The notes under the pieces were generated by a model. That model was not told the origin of the DNA. It made no database searches and was given only the letters and a program-made list of their open reading frames with translations. A stretch of 58,770 nucleotides of DNA from an uncultured bacterium (GTDB lineage: Bacteria; Planctomycetota; UBA1135; UBA2386): positions 1-58,770 of the forward strand of contig CALCZA010000068.1 in NCBI GenBank assembly GCA_937906475.1. Direction: 5' to 3'. The position numbers and the translations under genes are program-made. Below, piece after piece: positions 1-8,824 of the stretch; within the stretch, counting starts at the first letter, position 1; each line of letters starts with the position of its first letter.

Positions 1-227
1 TGCGTTCGGATGCACCGCATCGTTGTCGCTGGGTCGCCCAGGAACTGTCCCGTCGCAGCCACTTCTTGCACCTCGTCCATACGCATCCGGAAGCGCATGT
101 GCTGGCGGATCGCCTTCGTGAGTGGTTCCCCTCCGAAACTGGTCTTTCCCCTCGCCACACGTTGGCTAGTCAGAACGTGGCTAGGCAGAACGTGGCTAGT
201 CAGAACGTGGCTAGGCATCCTGACTAG
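1..227 (+). CDS. C-terminal fragment of an unidentified protein (truncated by window edge)
   Basis: The third forward frame is open from the left edge to a TAG at 225-227 and encodes about 74 residues. The residues are helix-like and include HFLHLVHTHPEAHVL and DRLREWFPSE, which looks more protein-like than the other frames. The last 20 residues come from an in-frame 15-bp tandem repeat and read as repeated QNVAR/QNVAS. No domain is recognisable and the start lies outside the window. It is followed 98 bp later by a small secreted protein on the same strand. The call rests on composition and frame openness only, so it could be non-coding. Confidence 0.5.
   Translation, partial: RSDAPHRCRWVAQELSRRSHFLHLVHTHPEAHVLADRLREWFPSETGLSPRHTLASQNVARQNVASQNVARHPD
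156..215 (+). repeat. 15-bp tandem repeat, four units
   Basis: Three near-identical 15-bp units (cagaacgtggctagg or -agt) occupy 171-215, and a diverged first unit occupies 156-170. The unit length is a multiple of three, so the array stays in frame with the open frame ending at 227 and adds QNVAR/S pentapeptides to its C-terminus. It looks like recent slipped-strand duplication. Confidence 0.85.
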
Positions 228-325
228 CTGGATCTACCGTTGGTCCTCCCTCGCGGGTAGGATCTTCCAAAGTTGTCTTCGTGATTCCACCGATTGCCGA
301 CCTGAACGCCGACACTTCGTCACCC

Positions 326-772
326 ATGTCTTCTTTGCTCCGCAACGCCCTTGTCCTGCTGATCGCCTCGTTCTTGGCGATGCCGACGTTGTGTGATGAA
401 GGCGGTGGGAACAACGGCGGCGGCGGCGTCTGGATCTTGCCATGCTGCGCCAACATCTGTGGCGTCAGCACCGAGGCCGGTCTTGCTCCGCGTGCAATGA
501 TGCTGTCGGCCAACACGGCGACGAACGTGACGATGTGCACCGTGTCCCAAATGGGTGCTGCATCGGCGACGTTTGTCGATGACCTTTCGGGTGTGCCGGT
601 TTCATTGCCCGTCAGCGGGCGAGTCGTGACGGTCTCCAAACTGTTGCTGCAAGCGCTCGAGGCTTCGTCGAAGAAGGCCGCCACCATCATCGTCACAGAT
701 GCGCTGCAATGCGGCTACGTGATGCGCGTCCTGATTCAGCCGTGCGGTTCGGTCAAGATCACGGTGCTCTGA
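326..772 (+). CDS. small secreted hypothetical protein
   Basis: This 148-residue protein has no family I recognise. I chose the ATG at 326 because the next residues, MSSLLRNALVLLIASFLAMP, form a signal peptide; an upstream ATG at 281 would bury it. The mature part begins with a Gly/Asn-rich stretch, then CCANIC, and has Cys residues spread through an Ala/Val/Ser-rich beta-like region. It is therefore probably exported, possibly with disulfides. The stop codon lies inside a 15-bp tandem duplication (760-789). No operon partner is obvious, since the next gene is on the other strand. Confidence 0.65.
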   Translation: MSSLLRNALVLLIASFLAMPTLCDEGGGNNGGGGVWILPCCANICGVSTEAGLAPRAMMLSANTATNVTMCTVSQMGAASATFVDDLSGVPVSLPVSGRVVTVSKLLLQALEASSKKAATIIVTDALQCGYVMRVLIQPCGSVKITVL

Positions 773-789
773 AGCACGGTGCTCTGAAG
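760..789 (+). repeat. 15-bp perfect tandem duplication across a stop codon
   Basis: The 15-mer cacggtgctctgaag occurs twice in direct succession (760-774 and 775-789). The first copy holds the last codons and the TGA stop of the small secreted protein gene; the second copy is downstream and carries the same TGA. Confidence 0.9.
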
Positions 790-857
790 CGGTGCCCGAG
801 AGGCGGCCGCTAAAGCGACCTTCGTCACTGCTATTGGCACAGCTTCTCTACGCGGCA

Positions 858-1655
858 TCAAGTGCCGAGCCAGAGTGCATTGATCATCGACTGCGGGTCA
901 TTTGTGCACATCGCATCGACGCCCATCTTTCGGCCGCTTAGCCAACCCTGTTCGTCGTCGGTGGTGTAGGTGCAGGCGAGAAGTCCGGCGGCGTGGATGC
1001 GATCGACGTCGTTGCTCGTCAGGTCCCGCGCCCGCCAGTGCACCAGTTTGGCTCCGAAGGCTTGGACCAACGCGATCGCATCATCGCTCGGCGCCGGGAA
1101 CAAGTGGTTGGGGCCAAGGGCGCCAATTGCGATTTCTGGTGCCAGGTTGTGCACGTCCTTTAGGAACTGCCAGTCGAAGGACTGCAGGATGACTTGGTCG
1201 GCTCGCTGGTTGGTGCGGAGGAACTCGACGTAGCGACTCGCCGAGCCGGCCTTGTGCTCAATCAAGGGGACACACGCCGGCAGCATGACCTCAAGGGCCT
1301 GGGCGAGCGTCGGGATTCGTTCGGATGCCTGGCCACGAGGGTGCCACGATCCGGCGTCGAGCTTGCTCGCGGTTGCCCAGGGCACTCGGGCGACCGGCGT
1401 GCCGGGGCCTAGCAGATCGTTCGCGTTCGAGGTGCGGTCGAAACTGGCATCGTGAATGCAGACTAGCTCGCCGCATGACAACTCGCGCACGTCGAACTCC
1501 TGGATGGCGACCCCAAGGTCTGTGGCCGCCTGAAACGACGCGAGCGTGTTCTCCGGGTGGTGGCAACTGTCGCCTCGATGCGACATCACCAACGGGTGGG
1601 GACGATGGTCGCTGCGGATGCGGGCGATGGCCGGGTGCGAGGATGAGGTCGTCAA
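858..1655 (-). CDS. glycerophosphodiester phosphodiesterase (cytosolic type)
   Basis: The 265-residue TIM-barrel GDPD hydrolyses glycerophosphodiesters to sn-glycerol-3-phosphate and an alcohol. The active-site signature is clear: SHRGDSCHHPENT near residue 25, then EFDVRELSCGELVCIHD, supplying the catalytic histidines and the metal-binding Glu and Asp. No signal peptide is visible, so it should act in the cytosol. The longest frame starts with TTG at 1655; the next ATG (1586) would cut off the strand before SHRG, so I keep TTG. A lipoprotein paralogue lies at 52730-53587, and GlpD at 16182 could use the glycerol-3-phosphate. It is divergent from the membrane protein at 1717. Confidence 0.9.
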   Translation of the reverse strand: MTTSSSHPAIARIRSDHRPHPLVMSHRGDSCHHPENTLASFQAATDLGVAIQEFDVRELSCGELVCIHDASFDRTSNANDLLGPGTPVARVPWATASKLDAGSWHPRGQASERIPTLAQALEVMLPACVPLIEHKAGSASRYVEFLRTNQRADQVILQSFDWQFLKDVHNLAPEIAIGALGPNHLFPAPSDDAIALVQAFGAKLVHWRARDLTSNDVDRIHAAGLLACTYTTDDEQGWLSGRKMGVDAMCTNDPQSMINALWLGT

Positions 1656-1716
1656 AATGCTCTGACTCAGAAAAGGTGAGGGTGCCGGGGTGTGTTGCCC
1701 CTCATAATCGCACGCA

Positions 1717-2067
1717 ATGCTCAGTCCTGAGATGTATCACTTCTTGCACGCTGCTGGTGCCTTGTTGCTATTCCTGAGTTTGGGCGGAGTGCTGTTGACT
1801 CCTGCGGGCGCTAAACCCAGTAAAATGGCGATGGCACTGCATGGCATTGCCTTGCTGGTCATGGGCGTTGCCGGCTTCGGAGCGGTTAGCAAGGATCCTG
1901 CCATCGATTGGGGCAACTGGCTCTACGCCAAGATCGGTTGCTGGGTGTTCTTGGCCGCGCTGCCGGTGCTGGTCCGCAAGGGCATGGTGCCGCGCATGCT
2001 CGCTCTGCTGCTGGCGATAGCCGCTGGTGCCACCGCCGTCTGGTTGGCCCAGGCCAAGCCATTCTAG
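1717..2067 (+). CDS. small integral membrane protein, unknown function
   Basis: This 116-residue protein has about four hydrophobic helices (roughly residues 7-27, 40-58, 72-88 and 93-110) joined by short loops and no soluble domain. The ATG at 1717 starts just before the first helix. I do not recognise the family. It lies 38 bp upstream of the class V aminotransferase gene on the same strand and may be co-transcribed, which says little about its job. Confidence 0.75.
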   Translation: MLSPEMYHFLHAAGALLLFLSLGGVLLTPAGAKPSKMAMALHGIALLVMGVAGFGAVSKDPAIDWGNWLYAKIGCWVFLAALPVLVRKGMVPRMLALLLAIAAGATAVWLAQAKPF

Positions 2068-2105
2068 CGCCGCCCGACTAGGCACGATTGCCCGCTATTC
2101 ACGCC

Positions 2106-3254
2106 ATGTTGGAACCCCCTGAGATCCTGTTGCTGGGCCCCGGCCCTTCTCCAAGTAGTCCGTACGTGCGGCGCGCCCAGTCGAAGCCGCAACTCGGACA
2201 CCTCGACCCGGCCTTCGTGCCATACTTGGATTACGCGCAAGCTGGTCTGCGGCGCTTGTTCGGCACCGAGAACACGCTGACGCTGCCACTCGCGGGCACC
2301 GGGTCATCCGGCATGGAGGCTATCGTGGCCAATCTGGTCGAACCGGGGGACCGCGTCGTGGTGGGGGTGCACGGTGTGTTTGGCGTGCGTTTCGCCGATT
2401 CGGTGCGGCGTGCTGGCGGCGACGTCGTCGAGGTGGTCGCCGAGTTTGGGCAGTCTCTTGACCCCGACGCGATGCAGGCGGCGATCGCGGCTGGCCCAAC
2501 GAAGCTCTGCGTCGTTGTGCATGCCGAGACCAGCACGGGTGTGCTGACGGACCTGCGACCGATCGCTAAGGCGGCGCGTGCCGCCGGTGCGCTGTTCGCC
2601 GTCGATTGCGTCACCAGCATTGGTGGCGTGCCGCTCAACTTTGATGAGTTGGGCGTCGACGCCGCGTTCTGTGGCACCCAGAAGTGTCTGTCGGTGCCGC
2701 CTGGCCTCGCCCCGGTGACGTTTTCTGAGCGGGCACTCGAGCGGGTGCGCGCGCGCACTCATCCGGTGCCGTTCTACTTCGATACCAAGTTGCTCAACGG
2801 CTACTTCGGCGCGGAGCGTTCCTACCACTACACGGCCCCGATCAGCATGATCTATGCGCTGGTTGCGTCGCTCGAAGAGATCGAGGCCGAGGGCTTGGAA
2901 GCCAGATACGTGCGGCATCGCGAGGTGTCTGCGGCCCTGCGCCGCGGGCTCGCGCCGCTCGGGTTGACGCCGCTGGTTCCGGTGGAACAGGCCACGCCGA
3001 TGCTGACGACGGTGTGCTATCCCGCTGGCGTCGACGACGCCGCGTTCCGCAAGCACCTGCGCCAGCAGCACCACATTGAAGTTGGTGGGGGCCTGGGGCC
3101 GCTGGCCGGCAAGGTGTTCCGGGTTGGGCTCATGGGCCACGGGGCGCGCTTGGAGAACGTTCTGCGTGCCTTGGCGGCGTTTGGCGATGCCCTAGCTGCT
3201 GCTGGGCACACTCCAGACGTCTCCGCAGCGCTTGCAGCCGTGCACGGCGACTGA
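2106..3254 (+). CDS. class V aminotransferase, alanine/serine-glyoxylate aminotransferase type
   Basis: This 382-residue PLP enzyme of fold type I belongs to the AGXT/serine-glyoxylate branch of class V. It opens with LLGPGPSPSSPYV, has the TLPLAGTGSSGMEA phosphate-binding loop, then the FAVDCVTSIGG aspartate strand, and the Schiff-base lysine K193 in CGTQKCLSVPPG, a classic AGXT motif. It probably moves an amino group from alanine or serine to glyoxylate; the exact donor cannot be read from sequence. I chose the ATG at 2106 over a TTG at 2088 because the family starts just before the GPGP motif. A GmhA-type gene follows after 27 bp on the same strand. Confidence 0.88.
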   Translation: MLEPPEILLLGPGPSPSSPYVRRAQSKPQLGHLDPAFVPYLDYAQAGLRRLFGTENTLTLPLAGTGSSGMEAIVANLVEPGDRVVVGVHGVFGVRFADSVRRAGGDVVEVVAEFGQSLDPDAMQAAIAAGPTKLCVVVHAETSTGVLTDLRPIAKAARAAGALFAVDCVTSIGGVPLNFDELGVDAAFCGTQKCLSVPPGLAPVTFSERALERVRARTHPVPFYFDTKLLNGYFGAERSYHYTAPISMIYALVASLEEIEAEGLEARYVRHREVSAALRRGLAPLGLTPLVPVEQATPMLTTVCYPAGVDDAAFRKHLRQQHHIEVGGGLGPLAGKVFRVGLMGHGARLENVLRALAAFGDALAAAGHTPDVSAALAAVHGD

Positions 3255-3281
3255 TGCCGAGGTAAGGTCCGATGGCAAGAC

Positions 3282-3863
3282 ATGAATGACCGCAAGATTC
3301 GCAGCACGATTGAAGAAGGCATCGCGACCAAGCAGCGCTTCCTAGCGGAGTGCTTGCCGTCGCTGGTGCAGTTCTGTGATCTGGCAGTCAGTACGCTTCG
3401 CAGCGGTGGCAAGATCATGCTGTGCGGCAACGGCGGCAGTTCGTGTGATGCGGCTCACGCAGCCGGCGAACTGGTCGGCTGGTTCGAGCACAAAGAACGT
3501 CGGGGCTACGCCGCGATGGCCCTCGGTCACCAAATACCGGCGTTGACGGCGATCGGTAACGACGCTGGCTTTGAGCATGTGTTCCGTCGCGAGGTCGAGG
3601 CGATCGGCAAATCCGGCGACTTGCTCGTCGGCATTACCACGTCGGGCGGCAGTAAGAATGTCCTGCTCGCGATGCAGCAAGCCAAGCAGATGGGCATCGC
3701 CACCGCGTTGCTCTGCGGTGAGAAGCGCGGTGCGTGTGTCGAGCACGCGGACGTTGCTGTGCAGGTGCCGTCCAGCAACACGGCGCGCATCCAAGAATGT
3801 CACCTCGTCTGCGTGCACATTGTCTGTGCGGCGGTCGAAGAAGCATTCGCGAACGCGCCGTAG
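3282..3863 (+). CDS. gmhA: SIS-domain isomerase, phosphoheptose isomerase (GmhA) type
   Basis: The 193-residue protein has the length and layout of GmhA, which converts sedoheptulose 7-phosphate to D-glycero-D-manno-heptose 7-phosphate for surface heptose. The SIS sugar-phosphate motif CGNGGSSCDAAHAAGEL lies near residues 47-63, followed by ALTAIGNDAGFEHVF, GITTSGGSKNV and a C-terminal RIQECHLVCVHIVC helix. These include the usual phosphate-binding serines and the Gln/His active-site region. It lies close behind the aminotransferase gene. Related SIS proteins such as DiaA look similar, but the C-terminal QExHL motif favours GmhA. Confidence 0.85.
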   Translation: MNDRKIRSTIEEGIATKQRFLAECLPSLVQFCDLAVSTLRSGGKIMLCGNGGSSCDAAHAAGELVGWFEHKERRGYAAMALGHQIPALTAIGNDAGFEHVFRREVEAIGKSGDLLVGITTSGGSKNVLLAMQQAKQMGIATALLCGEKRGACVEHADVAVQVPSSNTARIQECHLVCVHIVCAAVEEAFANAP

Positions 3864-3898
3864 CTAGTCTCTGCCCGCAGCGCCCTCTGGCTGGGGCT

Positions 3899-4639
3899 CT
3901 ACTTCGGCGGCTTGTTGTTGCCGGGCAACTTGATGGTCGGCTTGCCGTTGTCGTTCGGGTCCTTCGGCTGCAGCACTTCCTTGACGCGAACGCTCGACGT
4001 CCAGACGTTCGGTGAGCGATCGGCTGCCATCGGCCCATTGACGATCGTCTCGGCAATCGTGCGATCGGCAGCGCGCTCAAGCAGTTTACTTGGCAATGGC
4101 ATGCGCGGCTTGCCCATCACTTCCGTGCCAGTCGGCGGGTTGGTGATTTGCATCGACTTGCTGGGCATGGCCGAGTTCGTCCAGCGCCGCAGGTGTGGTA
4201 GCAACGCTTCGAGTTCGGCAACCGGTTCCGTTGCCGCGATGACCACGAACGTCGTTGTCGCCAGGATTTCCGCGCGGTTGGTCCAGAACAGCACCTTGTC
4301 GCCGAACGAACCCGGGAACACTGTGTTGCCGGGCGTGACCGGATTCTTTGGGCCGCCTCGCACGTCTGGGCTCGGGAACATCAGAATCGTGCCGTCCTCT
4401 GCGCTGTGACTGAATACATAGACGTGGCGCGGTTCGGAACACGTGTAGGACAGCCGCAGCTTCGTCTCCGGTTGTAACTCGAGGTAGTTGCCGACCTGGC
4501 GGTAGTCGGTCTCGGCGCCAGCCCGCCATGTTGTTGCGGGGATGGGAGTCGCGGCCGCATCCCTTTGCGGCAGCATTAGCCAGAGACCGCACGCGATTCC
4601 GGCGGCGATCAGCGGTAGAGCGATAGCGCGGACGTTCAT
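3899..4639 (-). CDS. membrane-anchored DUF4384-like protein
   Basis: The 246-residue protein starts with an N-terminal hydrophobic anchor or signal (residues 4-24). The soluble part contains KLRLSYTCSEPRHVYVFSHS followed by EDGTILMFPSPD, which matches the DUF4384 pattern, a beta-sandwich often found in proteins that sense or scaffold at the envelope. The C-terminal third is Pro/Lys/Asn-rich and likely disordered. It is divergent from the secreted toroid protein at 4719, sharing a 79-bp intergenic region, which hints at joint control. The assignment is by motif resemblance only. Confidence 0.65.
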   Translation of the reverse strand: MNVRAIALPLIAAGIACGLWLMLPQRDAAATPIPATTWRAGAETDYRQVGNYLELQPETKLRLSYTCSEPRHVYVFSHSAEDGTILMFPSPDVRGGPKNPVTPGNTVFPGSFGDKVLFWTNRAEILATTTFVVIAATEPVAELEALLPHLRRWTNSAMPSKSMQITNPPTGTEVMGKPRMPLPSKLLERAADRTIAETIVNGPMAADRSPNVWTSSVRVKEVLQPKDPNDNGKPTIKLPGNNKPPK

Positions 4640-4718
4640 GGTGCCAAGCTATCCTGGCGAACCGAGCCCCGTCGAGAGATGCTGTAGGTTCTGCTGCTAT
4701 CTCTAGACCGGAGGAACC

Positions 4719-5960
4719 ATGAACGTTCGTTGGCTGTTGCCCCTAATCGTCGTCTCGTTGTTACCAGCTCAGCGGAAGAAGGCTCCAGCTAGCCCCGGAG
4801 CTAGCCGCCTGATCACCGAGTTCCCCGTGCCGGACGTGCCGCCAATCGACGCAGCGGATGCGACCAAGACGGCGATCGCTGGCATTCTTGCTCTGCAAGA
4901 AGAGGGCAGCCAGTGGCCCTACGAAGGGGTCTACCGCGAAGACCGCGGCAACCTGCCGGTCGGCTACCGCGTTGGTGGCACGTCGATCACGATCATGGGG
5001 TTGGTGGCCGCGCCCGGTTATCGCGACGACTCCAAGCGTGTCGAAGCCGTTACTCGCGGTTTGAACTTCGTGCTCGAGGGGCTCGACAACAATCGCATGG
5101 GCGCGAGCTTCATCGGCGGCTATGACGTGCGCGGTTGGGGCCATATTTACGCGCTGCAGTGCTTGCTGCACCTGCAGGACTTCCAGCTCGTGCCCGGTGA
5201 CCTGAGCAAGACGGTGACCGAGAAGGTCGATTGGCTGGTCAAGACGCTGGTCGAGTCGGCGATCCCGAAGGGCGGTGGTTGGAACTATTCGCGTCGCGCC
5301 GGCTACATGAGTCCAAAGAACAGTGCGTCGTTGTTCATGACAGCTCCGGCACTGCAGGCGCTGTTCCATGCCAAGGCCCGTGGTCATTCGGTCCCGGACG
5401 ATGTGGTTGAGGAAGCGCTCGACGCGATCGACCGCGCGCGCACCAAGGTCGGTGGCTACGCCTATAGCTCCGCCAACCGCAACCTCAACGAGATGGGCGA
5501 AGGTGACCTGCGCTTCATGGACCTCGCACCCGGTTCGGCCGCGCGCGCCGCGGTCTGTGAAACGACGATGATGCTCGCCGGTCGCGGCGATGAAGAGCGT
5601 CATCGCAAGGCGCTCGAGTTGTTCTTCAAGAGTTGGGAGTACCTCGCAGTTCGCAAGAGCCAGCGTGGCACGCACATCAAGCCGTATGGCATCGCGCCCT
5701 ATTACTTCATGTTCGGCCACCTCTACTGCGCGCAGGCCATTGAGCAAATCAAGGACAAGCAGGTGCGCGAAGGCTTCCGGGCGCAGATGCGCCAGGTCCT
5801 GGCGCAATCGATCGACAAGAAGGGCACCTGGAACGACCGTCAGTTTGGTCGTTCGGCTGGCTACGGCACGGCCATGGCGCTGATGACGATGCACATGAAG
5901 CGCTTGCCGAAGCCGAGTTCGTGGCAGGCCGGCACCGTCGGCTTGAAGAGTAAGAAGTAG
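4719..5960 (+). CDS. secreted alpha/alpha-toroid (prenyltransferase/squalene-oxidase repeat) protein
   Basis: The 413-residue protein has a signal peptide, MNVRWLLPLIVVSLLPAQ. It then has repeated helical hairpins of the terpenoid cyclase toroid type: LQEEGSQWPYEGVY, TSITIMGLVAAPGY, GGYDVRGWGHIYALQCLL and GGGWNYSRRAGYMSPKNSASLF. No DxDD or other cyclase acid motif is visible, so it is probably a binding or scaffolding toroid, as is common in Planctomycetota, rather than a cyclase. A good ribosome-binding site, GGAGG at 4710-4714, supports the start. A second toroid protein lies at 13337-15231. Substrate and partner are unknown. Confidence 0.8.
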   Translation: MNVRWLLPLIVVSLLPAQRKKAPASPGASRLITEFPVPDVPPIDAADATKTAIAGILALQEEGSQWPYEGVYREDRGNLPVGYRVGGTSITIMGLVAAPGYRDDSKRVEAVTRGLNFVLEGLDNNRMGASFIGGYDVRGWGHIYALQCLLHLQDFQLVPGDLSKTVTEKVDWLVKTLVESAIPKGGGWNYSRRAGYMSPKNSASLFMTAPALQALFHAKARGHSVPDDVVEEALDAIDRARTKVGGYAYSSANRNLNEMGEGDLRFMDLAPGSAARAAVCETTMMLAGRGDEERHRKALELFFKSWEYLAVRKSQRGTHIKPYGIAPYYFMFGHLYCAQAIEQIKDKQVREGFRAQMRQVLAQSIDKKGTWNDRQFGRSAGYGTAMALMTMHMKRLPKPSSWQAGTVGLKSKK

Positions 5961-6015
5961 TCAGGCCTGCTGCGCCGGCCCTCTGCAGGCTGTCGGCCGG
6001 GCCCGCGCGTGGTCC

Positions 6016-6753
6016 TTACTCCGCGCGGTGCACCATCTGCGGACTGGCTTGATCTGTCGGCATCACCAGGATCGTATCCAGGTTGACGTGCGCCGGCCGG
6101 TTCGCCGCGAACAACACGCAGTCGGCGACATCGTTTGCCACCAGTGGCCGCACGCCCTTGTAGACCTGCTTCGCCTTGTCTTCATCGCCGTGGAAGCGAA
6201 CGATCGAGAACTCGGTGTCGACCATGCCCGGGTCGACGCTGGTGACGCGCACGTTCTGACCAAGCGTCTCCATTCGCATCGCTTCACAGATTGGCTGCAG
6301 CGCGCGCTTGCTAGCGCAGTAGACGCCGCCGCCGACATAGGCCTTGTGGCCTGCGATCGAACCGATCACGACGACGTGGCCGCCGCCGTTCGCTGTCATA
6401 TTGGGCAGCACGCGGCGCGTGACTTCGAGCAAGCCGAGCACGTTGGTCTCGATCATCTCGCGCCACGCCTCGCCGGTGCCCTCGGCGATCTTCTCGGTGC
6501 CGCGAGCCAGGCCGGCGTTGTTGACGAGCACGTCGATCGGGCCGTGCTTGGCGATCGCAGCCGCGACGAACTGCTCGACACTGCTGGCATCCGTCACGTC
6601 GAGTGCATGACAGAACGCACCCTCGACCACGTCTGGCAGGCGATTAACGCGGCGGGCGCCAAGCGAGAGTCGATCTCCCTGGGCTGCGAAGGCCTGTGCG
6701 CAGGCTGCGCCGATGCCAGAACTTGCACCGGTTACGACGACATGACGGCTCAT
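6016..6753 (-). CDS. short-chain dehydrogenase/reductase (SDR)
   Basis: The 245-residue classical SDR has the Rossmann motif VVTGASSGIG at residues 5-14, NNAG before the active site, Ser in VIGSIAG, and the YCASK pair for catalysis. It most resembles the YdfG-type (serine/3-hydroxy acid) dehydrogenases in length and in the GARRVNRL segment after the second strand. The reaction is an NAD(P)-dependent carbonyl/alcohol interconversion; the substrate cannot be read. I chose the ATG at 6753 because it precedes the Rossmann strand by three residues; a longer frame adds 24 atypical residues. It is last in a minus-strand run, 220 bp after the TauE/SafE gene. Confidence 0.88.
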   Translation of the reverse strand: MSRHVVVTGASSGIGAACAQAFAAQGDRLSLGARRVNRLPDVVEGAFCHALDVTDASSVEQFVAAAIAKHGPIDVLVNNAGLARGTEKIAEGTGEAWREMIETNVLGLLEVTRRVLPNMTANGGGHVVVIGSIAGHKAYVGGGVYCASKRALQPICEAMRMETLGQNVRVTSVDPGMVDTEFSIVRFHGDEDKAKQVYKGVRPLVANDVADCVLFAANRPAHVNLDTILVMPTDQASPQMVHRAE

Positions 6754-6973
6754 GCCCAGACGGTAGCACCACGGGCTCCAGAGGCGAGTTCCTTCAAACA
6801 GTTGCGTAGGAACCGCCGAGGCCATGAGCCCGGGCTACCGCATCGCCTTTGGTGTCGCGGACCCCGTGACGGGCCTGAAGCCTCCGGCCGCCTTACCGAT
6901 TGGGTGCGGTTTGGCGATGTGCTGATCGCAGAAGAAGCAGTGGACTTCTATCTTTCGGCGGGCGTGGCGGTTG

Positions 6974-7735
6974 CTAGGGGTTGTTTCCCAGGATCAGCAG
7001 CAGGATCTGTCGTAATTGTTCGAGTAGCGCCAGCGATGCGATCACCAATACGATGCGTCGCACGGTGTTGGCGCCTTGCTTGACGCTCCAGTGGCTCGCC
7101 AAGTAGCTGCCAATCGCGCAGCCGATCGCCAGCATGATGGCGGGCACCCAGGTAATTGCGCCGTCGATGGCGAGGCTCGTTGTGCTGACTATCGCGGTCA
7201 CCATGATGACGATGCACTTCGCGGAGTTGACGGCCAGCAAGTCACGGTCGTAGGCCTGGGCGAGCACCAGTGTCGCGACGAGCCCCGTGCCAACTTGCGC
7301 GTAGCCCATGTGCAGGCCGATCACGAAGCAGCCGAAAAATCCCACCCATGTAGGGCTCTTCTGGTCGCCCGGTTTGATGCCACGCAGTTGCTGGAATAGC
7401 AGTAGCACCATGATCAGCGCCAAATAGCTGCGGAACACTAGTGGTGGCAGGTTGAGGGCGAGCTTTGCACCGATCAACGCGCCGGGCAGCGCCACCAGCG
7501 CTTGCGTGAATGCCTGTTTGGGAATCTTGCGACCGGCGCGCACGAAACCAATACAGGCGAACATGCCGATGGCGACGGCGGCGAGTCGCGTCGAGGGATT
7601 TGCTGTCTCGAGCGGCAAGCCAAAGCCGTGTTCAAACGCGAGCAGGCCGATGATTCCGGCCCCGCCCGCGATGCTATTGATCGCGCCCATCGCCATTCCG
7701 GCGACCACCGTCAGGGCGATTACGAGGTATTCCAA
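6974..7735 (-). CDS. TauE/SafE family membrane permease
   Basis: The 253-residue integral membrane protein has about eight hydrophobic helices and the family hallmark near its start, GMAMGAINSIAGGAGIIGLLA, repeated more weakly in the second half (GLHMGYAQVGTG). Members of TauE/SafE export sulfite, organosulfonates or related anions; the substrate here is not determinable. It begins 8 bp after the malate dehydrogenase stop and is very likely co-transcribed with it. Confidence 0.88.
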   Translation of the reverse strand: MEYLVIALTVVAGMAMGAINSIAGGAGIIGLLAFEHGFGLPLETANPSTRLAAVAIGMFACIGFVRAGRKIPKQAFTQALVALPGALIGAKLALNLPPLVFRSYLALIMVLLLFQQLRGIKPGDQKSPTWVGFFGCFVIGLHMGYAQVGTGLVATLVLAQAYDRDLLAVNSAKCIVIMVTAIVSTTSLAIDGAITWVPAIMLAIGCAIGSYLASHWSVKQGANTVRRIVLVIASLALLEQLRQILLLILGNNP

Positions 7736-7743
7736 TGGCGCGC

Positions 7744-8733
7744 TTAGTTGCCCATCAGGGCTTGGACCATTTCGCGCTCGCCGACCAACTCGTTCCAGGT
7801 GATCTCAGCTTTCTGACGGCTGAAGTCGTTCATCTCGAGGCCCTGGACGATCTTCCAGTTGCCCAAGCCATCCGTCGTGCACGGGAAGCTGGAGATGATG
7901 CCTTCGGGCGTGCCGTAGCTACCGTCGCTGATGACGCACAAAGAAGCCCAGTCGTCCGCGGTCGTGACCGTGAATAGGCTCTTGGCGTGGTCGCATGCCG
8001 CTTGGGCTGCCGACATCGCCGACGACTTGCCGCGCGCGTTGATGATCGCCTTGCCGCGCTCTTGCACCGTCGCGATGAACTCACCGGCGAGCCAGGCATC
8101 GTCGTTAATGGCAAGTGCAGCCGGAACCCCATCGATCGTCGCGTTGTGCCAATCAGGGTATTGCGTGTTGCTGTGGTTGCCCCAGATCGTGACATTCTTG
8201 ACCGTCGACCAGTGCTTGCCCGACTTGCCGGCGAGCTGCGCCTTAGCGCGGCTTTGGTCGAGACGCGTCATCGCGGTGAAGCGGTCCTGCGGCACGCCCG
8301 ACGCGTTGTGCATCGCGATCAGGCAGTTGGTGTTGCACGGGTTGCCAACGACAACGACGCGCACGTCGGGGCCGGCGGCATCGGCGATCGCCTGACCTTG
8401 GCCGATGAAGATCTTGCCGTTGTCCGTGAGCAGGTCCTTGCGCTCCATGCCCGGGCCACGCGGCTTCGAGCCGACCAGCAGGCAGGCGTCGGTGTCCTTG
8501 AACGCGACGCGCGGATCATCGGAGCACGTCACTTCCGTCAATAGTGGGAACGCGCAGTCTTCGAGTTCCATCTTGACGCCTTCGAGGGCGCCGAGCACGG
8601 GGGTTACTTCCAGCAGTTGCAGGGCAACCTTCTGGTTGGGGCCAAATATGCCGCCACTGGCGATCATCGGCAGGAGGGAATATCCGATCTGACCGGCGGC
8701 TCCGGTGACTGCTACGCGCTTCACATTACTCAT
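7744..8733 (-). CDS. mdh: malate dehydrogenase
   Basis: The 329-residue NAD-dependent enzyme oxidises malate to oxaloacetate in the TCA cycle. It shows [15 protein letters not shown] at residues 8-22, the substrate loop [15 protein letters not shown] with its arginines, [13 protein letters not shown], the Asp in TRLDQSRA and the catalytic His in [11 protein letters not shown]. Length and the GxxGxxG/PRxPGMxRxDLL combination fit the cytosolic type 2 (mdh/lactate-malate) group. It is tightly followed by the TauE/SafE permease (8 bp) and preceded by a Dabb protein (91 bp). Confidence 0.95.
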   Translation of the reverse strand: MSNVKRVAVTGAAGQIGYSLLPMIASGGIFGPNQKVALQLLEVTPVLGALEGVKMELEDCAFPLLTEVTCSDDPRVAFKDTDACLLVGSKPRGPGMERKDLLTDNGKIFIGQGQAIADAAGPDVRVVVVGNPCNTNCLIAMHNASGVPQDRFTAMTRLDQSRAKAQLAGKSGKHWSTVKNVTIWGNHSNTQYPDWHNATIDGVPAALAINDDAWLAGEFIATVQERGKAIINARGKSSAMSAAQAACDHAKSLFTVTTADDWASLCVISDGSYGTPEGIISSFPCTTDGLGNWKIVQGLEMNDFSRQKAEITWNELVGEREMVQALMGN

Positions 8734-8824
8734 GCAGCCATTCCAGCGGCGGCGCAGCCGCTTTCAAGGCCTCGATTCGATCAGCGAGCAAGCAGTTGCG
8801 GAAACCGACCGGAAAGCTTGGTGC

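Noticed and set aside
6824-6928. 34-codon plus-strand frame between the SDR and TauE/SafE genes
   Set aside because: Very short, no ribosome site, Pro/Gly-rich and without a recognisable feature.
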